From: CAVVAH01 sp963746175
GTDB taxonomy: Bacteria > Actinomycetota > Actinomycetes > JACCUZ01
Assembly (NCBI GenBank): GCA_963746175.1
Contig: CAVVAH010000008.1
Coordinates: forward strand, 372,001-436,000
Direction of reading: 5' to 3'
DNA length: 64,000 nucleotides
Part shown: piece by piece, positions 32,965-40,910 of the stretch
How the letters are laid out: each line of letters opens with the position of its first letter
How positions within the stretch are numbered: position 1 is the stretch's first letter
Program-made: the position numbers and the translations under genes
Notes under the pieces: generated by a model
Told to the model about the DNA's origin: nothing
The model's input: the letters and a program-made list of their open reading frames with translations, nothing else
Database searches by the model: none

Positions 32965-33799
32965 GACCCCCGAGCACCCGGAAACCCGCTGCTGCGTAGG
33001 CACGCACCGCACCGTCGTTCGACGCCGGGGTCGCCACCGCCACGCTGCTCGCGCCGGCCGCGGCCAGCTGCGCGCACAGCCCCTCGAGCAGCCGGCGGCC
33101 GTGGCCCTGCTGCTGGTGGTCGCGGTGGGTGCCGACGGGCTCGAGCAGCCCGCACCGGCCCGGCCCCGCCGACCAGGCGGTCCCGGCGGCGACCGGCCGA
33201 CCCGCCGCGTCGCGGGCCAGCAGGTCGAGCGCCCCGTCGTACGGCGGTCCGGCGGCCATCAACGCCCACCGCGCGGCGGTGAAGGTCGACCCGTCGAACG
33301 CCGCCCGTTGCACCGCGACCCGGTCGGCGACGTCGCGGTCGCCGGTGACCGGCGCGACGCCGGGCGGGAGCTGGTTCCGCACCCCGGCGAGTGACCGGTG
33401 CAGGGCGACCCACTGGTCGGTGTCGGCGTCCCAGCCCCGGTCGGCGAGGACCGCGCGCCAGGCGGCGAACGGCAGCCCGTCGACGTAGGCCTCGCCCGGG
33501 GCGACCACGTCCTCCGCCGCGTCGGCGAGGTACTCCGCCAGCTCGGGGTCGTAGGCGCGGGTCTGGTCGACCGCGAGCCGCAGGGCCTCTGGACCGTCGA
33601 GCAGCCCGACGGCGACGACGGCTCCGCCCTCGCGCACGACGAGGAACGACGAGTCGACGTGGTCGTCCTCGAAACGCAGCTCCCACCCGACGTCCCCGGG
33701 GTGCAGCTGGCCACCCCAGGTCGGCGGGGTCCAGGCGACGAGCGCCGCCACGATCTCGTCGACCACGGTGCGACCTGCGCGCGTACTCGTGAACGGCAC
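32936..33799 (-). CDS. GNAT-family acetyltransferase
   Basis: 287-residue protein with a C-terminal GNAT domain. The acetyl-CoA loop is LEPVGTHRDHQQQGHGRRLL (QQQGHG), followed by ATPASNDGAVRAYAAAGFRV. The N-terminal about 140 residues look like a degenerate second GNAT unit (SSFLVVREGGAVVAVGLLDG), a common tandem layout. Substrate unknown. Its last 29 bases overlap the end of the convergent oxidase gene. Confidence 0.82.
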   Translation of the reverse strand: MPFTSTRAGRTVVDEIVAALVAWTPPTWGGQLHPGDVGWELRFEDDHVDSSFLVVREGGAVVAVGLLDGPEALRLAVDQTRAYDPELAEYLADAAEDVVAPGEAYVDGLPFAAWRAVLADRGWDADTDQWVALHRSLAGVRNQLPPGVAPVTGDRDVADRVAVQRAAFDGSTFTAARWALMAAGPPYDGALDLLARDAAGRPVAAGTAWSAGPGRCGLLEPVGTHRDHQQQGHGRRLLEGLCAQLAAAGASSVAVATPASNDGAVRAYAAAGFRVLGGLTAVRRPAR

Positions 33800-33810
33800 G
33801 GTCCGCGACG

Positions 33811-35100
33811 CTAGGTGGTGTCAGGTGCGGCGTCGAGCGGGTTCTCCGGCTCCCGCGGCTGTCCCGACGCGCGGTAGCGGACCAGCGCCGGGAAGGCGAC
33901 GGCGAGCAGCAGCACCACGACGACGCAGGCGATGCCGCCGCCGACCCATGACGCCGTCGCGCCGGCAGCCGCGGCGGTGGCCCCCGAGCGCAGGTCGCCG
34001 AGCCGAGGGCCGCCGGCGACGACGACGATGAAGACGCCCTGCATCCGGCCGCGCATCTCGTCAGGGGCGTAGGTCTGCAGGATCGTCTGCCGGTAGACCG
34101 CCGACACGAGGTCGGCGGCACCTGCGACGGCGAGCAGCAGGACCGCGAGCCAGAGCGCGTGCGCCAGGCCGGCCAGCGCCACCGCCACGCCCCAGCCGCA
34201 GACCGCGGCCACGAGGGCGACCCCCTGCCGGCGTACCCGCCCGATCCACCCGCTCGCGAGACCGCCGGCCACCGCGCCGATCGCGATCGCGGCGAACAGC
34301 CAGCCGACGGACGACTCGCCCTGGAACCGCTCGTCGGCCACCTCGGGGAAGAGCGCGCGCGGCATCGCGAAGACCATCGCCACGATGTCGACAGCGAAGG
34401 ACATGAGCACGACCGGCTTGGTCGCGATGAACCGCAAGCCGTCGAGCACCGACCGCAGCCCCGGCCGCACGGTCACGCCGACCGGTGGCAGCGGCGGCAG
34501 CCGTAAGGCGGCGTAGAAGCCGACGGTGAACAGCACGGCGTCGATGGCGTACGCCACGGCGAACGTCGACCTCGCGAGCACCACACCGGCGACGAGCGGG
34601 CCGACGACGGTGCCGACACTGCTCATCGTGAAGTTGAGCGTGTTCGCGGCCGGCACCTGGTCGCGATGCAGCAGCCGCGGCAGGATCGCGCCGCGCACCG
34701 GCGAGGACACCGCGAAGCCGACTGACTGCAGGGCGACCAGCCCGAGCAGGACCCAGCGGCTGTCCAGCCCGAGCAGCGCCTGCACGAGCAGGGCGCCGGT
34801 GACCGCCCACACCAGGCAGGACGACGCGATGTACAGCCGCCGGCGGTCGACGGCGTCCGAGACCGCGCCTCCGTAGAGGCCGAAGATGACGAGCGGCACG
34901 AACGCGGCCAGGCCGATCAGGCCGACCCAGAGCGACGAGCGCGTGATGGCGTACATCTGCACCGGTACGGCGACCGCGGTGAGCTGGTAGCCGACGAACG
35001 AGACGCCCTGCCCGACGAAGAGCCGGCGGAAGTCGGGCTGCCGGAGCGGCGTGACGTCGACGGCGACCCGGCGCAGCGCGGACCGGAACGTCGCCGCCAC
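33811..35100 (-). CDS. MFS transporter (EntS-like)
   Basis: 429-residue MFS_3-group transporter with about 12 helices. FRRLFVGQGVSFVGYQLTAV opens the protein, GGAVSDAVDRRRLYIASSCL is motif A, and TYAPDEMRGRMQGVFIVVVA the late conserved block. The family exports siderophores, macrolides or other small compounds; substrate not determined. The GTG start is 11 bases before the acetyltransferase gene in the same operon direction, while the ABC exporter genes diverge 38 bases away. Confidence 0.88.
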   Translation of the reverse strand: MAATFRSALRRVAVDVTPLRQPDFRRLFVGQGVSFVGYQLTAVAVPVQMYAITRSSLWVGLIGLAAFVPLVIFGLYGGAVSDAVDRRRLYIASSCLVWAVTGALLVQALLGLDSRWVLLGLVALQSVGFAVSSPVRGAILPRLLHRDQVPAANTLNFTMSSVGTVVGPLVAGVVLARSTFAVAYAIDAVLFTVGFYAALRLPPLPPVGVTVRPGLRSVLDGLRFIATKPVVLMSFAVDIVAMVFAMPRALFPEVADERFQGESSVGWLFAAIAIGAVAGGLASGWIGRVRRQGVALVAAVCGWGVAVALAGLAHALWLAVLLLAVAGAADLVSAVYRQTILQTYAPDEMRGRMQGVFIVVVAGGPRLGDLRSGATAAAAGATASWVGGGIACVVVVLLLAVAFPALVRYRASGQPREPENPLDAAPDTT

Positions 35101-35138
35101 CAGTCCCCCATCTCCTCGTCGTCCGGCATGATCGACAG

Positions 35139-35990
35139 GTGAGCACCGTCCAGGCCGCAGTCACCGTCCGTGGGCTGCAGAAACGGTACGACGGCAAGGT
35201 CGCCGTCGACGGGGTGGACCTCGACGTTGCCCGGGGCGAGGTCTTCGCACTGCTCGGGCCCAACGGCGCCGGCAAGACCACCACCGTCGAGATCCTCGAG
35301 GGCTACCGGTCGCGCGACGCGGGCGAGGTCAGCGTGCTCGGCCACGACCCGGCGCACCCGACATCGGCCTGGCGGGCCCGGGTCGGGATCGTGCTGCAGT
35401 CGGTCAACGACCTCTCCGAGCTCACGGTCGCCGAGACCGTGCGGCACTTCGCCGGCTACTACCCGCACCCGCGAGACCCCGACGAGGTGATGACCACCGT
35501 CGGCCTCGACGACGGCGCCGACAAGCGGGTTCGGGCCTTGTCCGGCGGACAGCGCCGCCGTCTCGACGTCGCCCTCGGCATCCTCGGCCGGCCCGAGCTG
35601 CTGTTCCTCGACGAGCCCACCACCGGCTTCGACCCGGCGGCCCGCCGGATGTTCTGGGACCTCGTCGAGCGGCTGGCCGCGGAGGGCACCACGATCCTGC
35701 TCACCACCCACTACCTCGACGAGGCCGAGCGGCTGGCCGACCGGGTGGCGGTCATCGCGCGCGGGGTGATCCTCGACGTGGCGACCCCGGCCACCCTGGG
35801 CGGTCGCAGCGCCGCACAGGCGACGGTGGCCTGGACCGGCCGCGACGGCCGGCGGCACACGCTGCGGACGGCCACGCCGACCGCGACCGTCGCCGAGCTC
35901 GCGGCGGAGTACGGCGGTGAGGTGCCGGATCTCGCGGTGCTGCGCCCCACCCTCGAGGACACCTATCTCGGGATGGTGGGCGAGCAGTGA
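35139..35990 (+). CDS. ABC-2 exporter ATP-binding protein
   Basis: 283-residue ABC ATPase. Walker A is GPNGAGKTTTVEI, the Q-loop LQSVND, the signature LSGGQRRRLDVAL, Walker B LLFLDEPTTGFDP and the H-loop TTHYLDEAE. A C-terminal extension follows, as in DrrA/CcmA-type drug and polymer exporters. The stop overlaps the permease start (GTGA), so the pair forms one exporter. Substrate unknown; the divergent MFS pump suggests a small-molecule efflux locus. Confidence 0.93.
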   Translation: MSTVQAAVTVRGLQKRYDGKVAVDGVDLDVARGEVFALLGPNGAGKTTTVEILEGYRSRDAGEVSVLGHDPAHPTSAWRARVGIVLQSVNDLSELTVAETVRHFAGYYPHPRDPDEVMTTVGLDDGADKRVRALSGGQRRRLDVALGILGRPELLFLDEPTTGFDPAARRMFWDLVERLAAEGTTILLTTHYLDEAERLADRVAVIARGVILDVATPATLGGRSAAQATVAWTGRDGRRHTLRTATPTATVAELAAEYGGEVPDLAVLRPTLEDTYLGMVGEQ

Positions 35991-36808
35991 GCGAGGTCGA
36001 CGTCCAGCACCGGGCGCCCGGGGTGCTGACGATCGGGCTGCGCCGGGTCCGCATCGAGCTGCTCTCGTTCGTCCGCGACCGCGAGGCCGCGTTCTTCACG
36101 TTGATCCTGCCGGTGCTGCTGCTGGTGGTCTTCGGGTCGGCGTTCACCGGCACGGTGGCCCCTGGCGTCAAGTTCAGCCAGTACTTCCTCGCCGGCATGA
36201 TCGCCTCCGGAGTCGTCTACACGGCGTTCCAGAACCTTGCGATCGCGATCCCGCAGGAGCGCGACGACGGCACCCTGAAGCGGCTGCAGGGCACGCCCAT
36301 GCCGAAGGCGGCGTACTTCCTGGGGAAGATCGGCCTCGTCCTCGTCATCTACGTCGTGCAGGTGGCCACCCTGATGGTCATCGGCGCGACCCTCTTCGAC
36401 GTCCACCTGCCCACCGACGTCACGTCCTGGTGGACGTTCACCTGGCTGAGCCTGCTCGGCCTCACGACCTGCACGCTGCTCGGTGTCGCCTTCTCCGGGC
36501 TGGCCCGCAGCGGCCGCGGCGCCCCCGCCCTGGTCTCCCCCGTCGTCCTGGTGCTGCAGTTCACCTCGGGCGTGTTCTTCCAGTACGACGAGCTGCCGTC
36601 GTGGATGCAACAGCTGGCCGCGGTGTTCCCGTTGAAGTGGCTCTGCCAGGGCATGCGCTCGGTGTTCCTGCCCGACAGCTTCCAGAGCCGCGAGCTGGCC
36701 GGCACCTGGGAGCTGGGGCGGGTGGCGCTCGTCGTGGCCGTCTGGGCCGTGGGCGGCCTGCTCGTAGCGCTGCGGTGGTTCCGCTGGCGGCGTCGCGACG
36801 ACGGCTGA
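35987..36808 (+). CDS. ABC-2 type permease
   Basis: 273-residue membrane protein with six hydrophobic segments and the ABC-2 layout: an amphipathic N-terminus (FVRDREAAFFTLILPVLLLV), YFLAGMIASGVVYTAFQNLA, ERDDGTLKRLQGTPMPKAAY between helices 2 and 3, and FTSGVFFQYDELPSWMQQLA before the last helix. The GTG start lies inside the ATPase stop region. It forms the channel for the exporter encoded with the preceding gene. Confidence 0.92.
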   Translation: MSEVDVQHRAPGVLTIGLRRVRIELLSFVRDREAAFFTLILPVLLLVVFGSAFTGTVAPGVKFSQYFLAGMIASGVVYTAFQNLAIAIPQERDDGTLKRLQGTPMPKAAYFLGKIGLVLVIYVVQVATLMVIGATLFDVHLPTDVTSWWTFTWLSLLGLTTCTLLGVAFSGLARSGRGAPALVSPVVLVLQFTSGVFFQYDELPSWMQQLAAVFPLKWLCQGMRSVFLPDSFQSRELAGTWELGRVALVVAVWAVGGLLVALRWFRWRRRDDG

Positions 36809-36841
36809 CCTCGGGCGTACGAAGACCGTGCGCGTCGGCGG

Positions 36842-38884
36842 TCAGGACAGCCCGTGCGCGTCCCGGACGACCGCGACGACCCGGCCGATGATCTCGGTGA
36901 TGCCGTAGTCCTTGGGTGTGAAGACGCCGGCGACGCCCTGCTCGCGCAGCCAGCGAGCGTCCGACTCGGGGATGATGCCGCCGACCACGACCGGCAGGTC
37001 ACCGGCACCCGCCTCGCGCAGCAGCCGCAGCACCTCCGGCACCAGCTCGCGGTGCGAGCCGGACAGGATCGACAGCCCGACGCAGTGCACGCCCTCCTCG
37101 ACGGCCGCCGAGGCGATCTGCGCAGGGGTCAGCCGGATGCCCTGGTAGACGACCTCGATGCCGGCGTCGCGGGCGCGGACGGCGATCTGCTCGGCACCGT
37201 TGGAGTGGCCGTCGAGCCCGGGCTTGCCGACCAGCAGCCGCAGCCGGGTGCCGAGCTCGTCGCCGGTGCGAGCCACCAGGTCGCGGACCCTGCGCAGCTC
37301 GTCACCGGCCGCACCCTCCAGGCTGCTGGCGCCGACCGCGCCGCCCACCCCGGTCGGCGCCCGGTAGGACCCGAACACCTCGCGCAGCACCGCCGCCCAC
37401 TCCCCCGTCGTCACACCGGCCCGGGCGCAGACCAGCGAGGCGGGGACGAGGTTGTCGGTGCCCTTGGCGGCGTCGCGCAGGCCGGCGAGCGCCGCCTCGA
37501 CGGCGGCCGCGTCGCGCCCGGCACGCCAGGCCCGCACCGCCTCCACGGCGCGCGCCTCGACGCCCTTGGCGACGGTCTGGATCGCGGTGTCGAGGTCGGC
37601 GGTCAACGGGCTCGGCTCGGTCTCGGTGAACCTGTTCACCCCGACGACCACGTCCTCGCCGGACTCCACCCTGGCCCGGCGCCGGGCGTGCGAGGCGACC
37701 AGCTCGGACTTGAGATAGCCGTTCTCGACGGCGGCGACCGCGCCACCCAGGTCCGCGATCCGGTCCATCTCGGCCCGGGCCGCCGCGACGATCTCGGCGA
37801 CCTTGGCCTCGACGACGTGCGAGCCGGCGAAGAGGTCCTCGTGCTCGAGCAGGTCGGACTCGTACGCCAGCACCTGCTGGATCCGCAGCGACCACTGCTG
37901 GTCCCACGGCCGCGGCAGGCCGAGCGCCTCGTTCCAGGCCGGCAGCTGCACGGCCCGCGCCCGGGCGTCCTTCGAGAGCGTGACGGCGAGCATCTCGAGC
38001 ACGATGCGCTGCACGTTGTTCTCCGGCTGCGCCTCGGTCAGGCCGAGCGAGTTGACCTGTACGCCGTAGCGCAGCCGGCGCTGCATCGGGTCCTCGATGC
38101 CGTAGCGGTCGCGGGTCGTCTCGTCCCAGAGCTGCACCAGCGCGCGCATCTTGCACATCTCCTCGACGAACCGCACGCCGGCGTTGACGAAGAACGAGAT
38201 CCGGGCGACGACGTCGCCGAACCGCTCCTCGGGCACCTGTCCCGCGTCCCGCACCGCGTCGAGGACGGCGACGGCGGTCGACATCGCGAACGCCAGCTCC
38301 TGCACCGGCGTCGCGCCGGCCTCCTGCAGGTGGTAGCTGCAGATGTTGATCGGGTTGAACTTCGGCACCTCGGCGACCGTGTGCGCGATCAGGTCGGTGG
38401 TCAGCCGCATCGACGCCGCCGGCGGGAACGCGTAGGTCCCCCTCGAGAGGTACTCCTTGACGATGTCGTTCTGGGTGGTCCCGGCGAGCTGGGCCCTGAC
38501 CTCGCCCGCTGCCGCGGTGCCGTAGTCGTCGGGCACGATGCCGGCCTGCTCGAGCGCGACCGTCTCGTAGAGCGCGAACAGCCACATGGCGGTCGCGTTG
38601 ATCGTCATCGAGGTGTTCATGCCGGTCAGGGGGATGCCGTCGAACAAGTCCCGCAGGTCGCCCAGGTGGCTGACCGGCACCCCGACCTTGCCGACCTCGC
38701 CGCGGGAGAGCTCGTCGTCCGGGTCGTAACCGGTCTGCGTCGGCAGGTCGAAGGCCACCGAGAGACCGGTCTGGCCCTTGCCGAGGTTGCGGCGGTACAG
38801 CGCGTTGGACTCGGCCGCCGAGGAGTGCCCGGCGTACGTCCGCATGACCCACGGCTGGTCCCGCACGGGTCGGATCCTACTCAC
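36842..38884 (-). CDS. ecm: ethylmalonyl-CoA mutase
   Basis: 680-residue single-chain B12 mutase that converts (2R)-ethylmalonyl-CoA to (2S)-methylsuccinyl-CoA. The catalytic domain opens with PWVMRTYAGHSSAAESNALY and has GQTGLSVAFDLPTQTGYDPD and LAGTTQNDIVKEYLSRGTY. The C-terminal B12-binding domain has GKPGLDGHSNGAEQIA (His that replaces the cobalt lower ligand) and VVVGGIIPESDARWL. The shortened N-terminus and the RTYAGH block separate this MeaA/Ecm group from methylmalonyl-CoA mutase. GTG start. With Ccr, the epimerase and MeaB in the same window, the ethylmalonyl-CoA assignment is well supported. Confidence 0.92.
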   Translation of the reverse strand: MSRIRPVRDQPWVMRTYAGHSSAAESNALYRRNLGKGQTGLSVAFDLPTQTGYDPDDELSRGEVGKVGVPVSHLGDLRDLFDGIPLTGMNTSMTINATAMWLFALYETVALEQAGIVPDDYGTAAAGEVRAQLAGTTQNDIVKEYLSRGTYAFPPAASMRLTTDLIAHTVAEVPKFNPINICSYHLQEAGATPVQELAFAMSTAVAVLDAVRDAGQVPEERFGDVVARISFFVNAGVRFVEEMCKMRALVQLWDETTRDRYGIEDPMQRRLRYGVQVNSLGLTEAQPENNVQRIVLEMLAVTLSKDARARAVQLPAWNEALGLPRPWDQQWSLRIQQVLAYESDLLEHEDLFAGSHVVEAKVAEIVAAARAEMDRIADLGGAVAAVENGYLKSELVASHARRRARVESGEDVVVGVNRFTETEPSPLTADLDTAIQTVAKGVEARAVEAVRAWRAGRDAAAVEAALAGLRDAAKGTDNLVPASLVCARAGVTTGEWAAVLREVFGSYRAPTGVGGAVGASSLEGAAGDELRRVRDLVARTGDELGTRLRLLVGKPGLDGHSNGAEQIAVRARDAGIEVVYQGIRLTPAQIASAAVEEGVHCVGLSILSGSHRELVPEVLRLLREAGAGDLPVVVGGIIPESDARWLREQGVAGVFTPKDYGITEIIGRVVAVVRDAHGLS

Positions 38885-38926
38885 CGGTAACCATGGGGAG
38901 GCCCGGCCGGGCCGGTCTGGCGGGGG

Positions 38927-39259
38927 CTAGACGGCGAGGGTGGTGGTGGGTGCGTCCAGGGTGAGGACGCGGTGCAGCCGGGTGACCCGCAGGATGCGGC
39001 GGACCCGCGGGGCGGCGTCGCGCAGCACGATCCGACGGCCGGCCAGCTTGGCACGCCGGTCGGCCCCGAGCAGGACCCCCAGACCGGTCGCGTCGACCCA
39101 GTCGACCCCGGCGAGGTCGACGACCAGGTCGCCGGCACCCAGGTCGATCGCCTCGTGCAGTGCGGCCCGCACGTCGGACGCGCTGCTCACGTCCAGCCGG
39201 CCGGACAGCACGATCTCACGCTCGTTGGCGACGACGACGCCCACCCGCTCCACCCCCAC
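38927..39259 (-). CDS. STAS-domain anti-anti-sigma factor-like protein
   Basis: STAS protein of about 110 residues. ANEREIVLSGRLDVSSASDV is followed by LVVDLAGVDWVDATGLGVLL, where the usual phosphorylated Ser is Thr (DATG), then RIVLRDAAPRVRRILRVTRL. GTG 39259 is five bases after AGGAG; GTG 39253 and 39244 are alternatives. It is the second lone STAS gene in the window, and no anti-sigma kinase is nearby. Partner switching through Thr rather than Ser is possible but untested. Confidence 0.78.
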   Translation of the reverse strand: MGVERVGVVVANEREIVLSGRLDVSSASDVRAALHEAIDLGAGDLVVDLAGVDWVDATGLGVLLGADRRAKLAGRRIVLRDAAPRVRRILRVTRLHRVLTLDAPTTTLAV

Positions 39260-39406
39260 CCCTGCTCCTGTACGTACTGACGCGCGAGGGCCCGGCGTGG
39301 TTGCCTCCGCTCTCGTGGTTCCTGACGGTACGACCGGGACTTGAGGATTTCTTGACGCCACGCTGTGACACCTGTGACTTGTGTGACTCCTGGGACCCTG
39401 CCATTT

Positions 39407-39460
39407 CATGATCCACAGTTGATCTGTTGGAGAAAGTCCCACGGATCCGCTGTGGATCAC
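39407..39460. repeat. imperfect inverted repeat, GATCCACA family
   Basis: CATGATCCACAG... and ...CTGTGGATCAC form imperfect arms about a 30-base centre. The flanking word GCCATTTCATGATCCACA recurs (with CGCC/TGCC before it) at the second copy 39558-39612. Confidence 0.6.
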
Positions 39461-39489
39461 CTACCGGCCCGCTCCGTTCGCGGCATCCG

Positions 39490-39505
39490 GTCAGAGCGCC
39501 AGGAC
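39490..39505. repeat. 16-base word shared with 63 kb
   Basis: GTCAGAGCGCCAGGAC occurs here and again, identical, at 63021-63036, in both cases a short distance from GATCCACA-type palindromes. Confidence 0.55.
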
Positions 39506-39557
39506 AGGGCGCCGCAGGCTGCCCGCACCCCATCATCGGCCTGACACCGCGCCATTT

Positions 39558-39612
39558 CATGATCCACACCGGATCGGTGGGAAGAAACCGCACCGATCCG
39601 GTGTGGATCATG
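39558..39612. repeat. perfect 22-bp-arm inverted repeat, GATCCACA family
   Basis: The left arm begins CATGATCCACACCGGATC and the right arm is its exact complement, 22 bases each, around an 11-base loop. It lies 75 bases past the stop of the 3-hydroxybutyryl-CoA dehydrogenase gene, so it could also act as that gene's terminator. Confidence 0.75.
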
Positions 39613-39686
39613 AAGAACGGGGAGTGCGGTGGGCGACGGCGGCCGACGACGGTGGGACCCAGTCGCGCGCGGCAGCTGGACGGCGG

Positions 39687-40556
39687 CTAGCTGTCGTAGG
39701 TGTAGAAGCCCCGGCCGGACTTGCGGCCGAGGTCGCCGGCGGCGACCATCCGCGACAGCGACTCCGGCGGGAAGAACTTCTCGTCCGCGGTGTCCGCGTA
39801 GATGTTCATGCTGGCGTTGCGCAGGATGTCGACGCCGGTGAGGTCGGTCGTGGCGAGCGGCCCCATCGCGTGGCCGAACCCGAGCCGGCAGGCGGTGTCG
39901 ATGTCCTCGGCGCTGGCGACGCCGTTCTCCACCAGCCGGACGGCCTCCATGGCGAGCGCGCAGATCAGCCGGGTGGTCACGAAGCCCGCGACGTCACGGT
40001 TGACCACGACGCAGGTCTTCCCGACCCCCTCGGCGAAGGCGCGCGCCGCGTCGAGGGTCTCGTCGCTCGTCTTGTAGCCGCGGACCAGCTCGCACAGCGC
40101 CATCATCGGCACCGGGGAGAAGAAGTGGGTCCCGACGACAGCCTCCGGCCGACCGGTCACCGCGGCGATCTTCGTGATCGGGATGGCGCTGGTGTTGGTG
40201 CCGAGCACCGCGCCGTCCTTGCAGATCCGGTCCAGCTCGCGGAAGACCTCCTGCTTGACGTCGATGCTCTCGAACGCCGCCTCCACGACCACGTCGGCCG
40301 AGCCGGCCGCGTCGAGGTCGGTGGTGGTCGTGATCCGGCCGAGGGCCGCCTCCGCATCGGGCTGCTCGAGCGTGCCCTTGGTGACGAACCGCGACAGCGA
40401 CTTCTCGATCGCCGCGCGCCCGCGGCCGAGCGCCTCGTCGGTCACGTCGCGCAGCACGACGTCGTGTCCCGCCACCGCGGCGACCTGGGCGATGCCGGAG
40501 CCCATCAGGCCCGCTCCGACGACCGCAAGACGTGTCCCTGTCGATGTCCCAGTCAT
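39687..40556 (-). CDS. 3-hydroxybutyryl-CoA dehydrogenase
   Basis: 289-residue short 3-hydroxyacyl-CoA dehydrogenase. The NAD loop is LAVVGAGLMGSGIAQVAA, the catalytic region TNTSAIPITKIAAVTG and GTHFFSPVPMMALCELVRG, and the C-terminal domain has VNRDVAGFVTTRLICALAME, GFGHAMGPLATTDLTG and GRKSGRGFYTYD. It reduces acetoacetyl-CoA to 3-hydroxybutyryl-CoA or the reverse. Together with thiolase and Ccr it can feed the ethylmalonyl-CoA route. A divergent small membrane-protein gene lies 24 bases away. Confidence 0.93.
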   Translation of the reverse strand: MTGTSTGTRLAVVGAGLMGSGIAQVAAVAGHDVVLRDVTDEALGRGRAAIEKSLSRFVTKGTLEQPDAEAALGRITTTTDLDAAGSADVVVEAAFESIDVKQEVFRELDRICKDGAVLGTNTSAIPITKIAAVTGRPEAVVGTHFFSPVPMMALCELVRGYKTSDETLDAARAFAEGVGKTCVVVNRDVAGFVTTRLICALAMEAVRLVENGVASAEDIDTACRLGFGHAMGPLATTDLTGVDILRNASMNIYADTADEKFFPPESLSRMVAAGDLGRKSGRGFYTYDS

Positions 40557-40580
40557 GGCAGGGGAGCCTAATGAGCGGGG

Positions 40581-40904
40581 GTGGGCGACACTGGGCCGGT
40601 GCCGGACTGGAGTGCCCTCATCACCTCGGTCCTCGTCGTCGGCGTCCTCGCGCTCATCCTTCGCTGGGCCTACGGCAGTGGCCGCCGGTCGCTGGTGGCC
40701 CGGCGACCGACGCCGGGCAGCGCCGAGGAGTACGGCCTGATGGTCGCGGTCGCGGCACCGGGCACGTTCATCGAGGGCGAGGTCGACCGGCAGCGGCTCG
40801 AGGCGGCCGGCATCCGCGCGCAGCTGGTCACGACCACCGACGGGCCGCGGCTGATGGTCCTCGAGGAGGACGAGACGAGAGCGCGGCGGCTCCTCGCGTC
40901 GTGA
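40581..40904 (+). CDS. small membrane-anchored protein
   Basis: 107 residues: one N-terminal membrane helix (LITSVLVVGVLALILRWAYG), a basic linker (GSGRRSLVARRP), then a soluble alpha/beta domain (GTFIEGEVDRQRLEAAGIRA, LVTTTDGPRLMVLEEDETRA). The soluble part resembles a DUF2007-like signal-transducing fold, judging by the LEAAGIRAQL pattern; this is tentative. GTG 40581 is used; GTG 40599 is equally possible. It ends six bases before the convergent murA stop. Confidence 0.72.
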   Translation: MGDTGPVPDWSALITSVLVVGVLALILRWAYGSGRRSLVARRPTPGSAEEYGLMVAVAAPGTFIEGEVDRQRLEAAGIRAQLVTTTDGPRLMVLEEDETRARRLLAS

Positions 40905-40910
40905 CCCCTG

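Larger units (their letters stand above)
39260..39686. other. 427-base intergenic region with palindromic repeats
   Basis: No gene supported. It holds the promoter region of the STAS gene at one end and, further on, three repeat motifs: inverted repeats at 39407-39460 and 39558-39612 and the 16-base word at 39490-39505, all related to sequences near 63 kb. Confidence 0.6.

Noticed and set aside
36809..36841. Terminator between the ABC permease and ecm
   Set aside because: No convincing stem in the 33-base gap.
39260..39686. CRISPR array suggested by repeated palindromic words
   Set aside because: Only two related units with unequal spacing and no constant repeat-spacer rhythm; no cas gene in the window.
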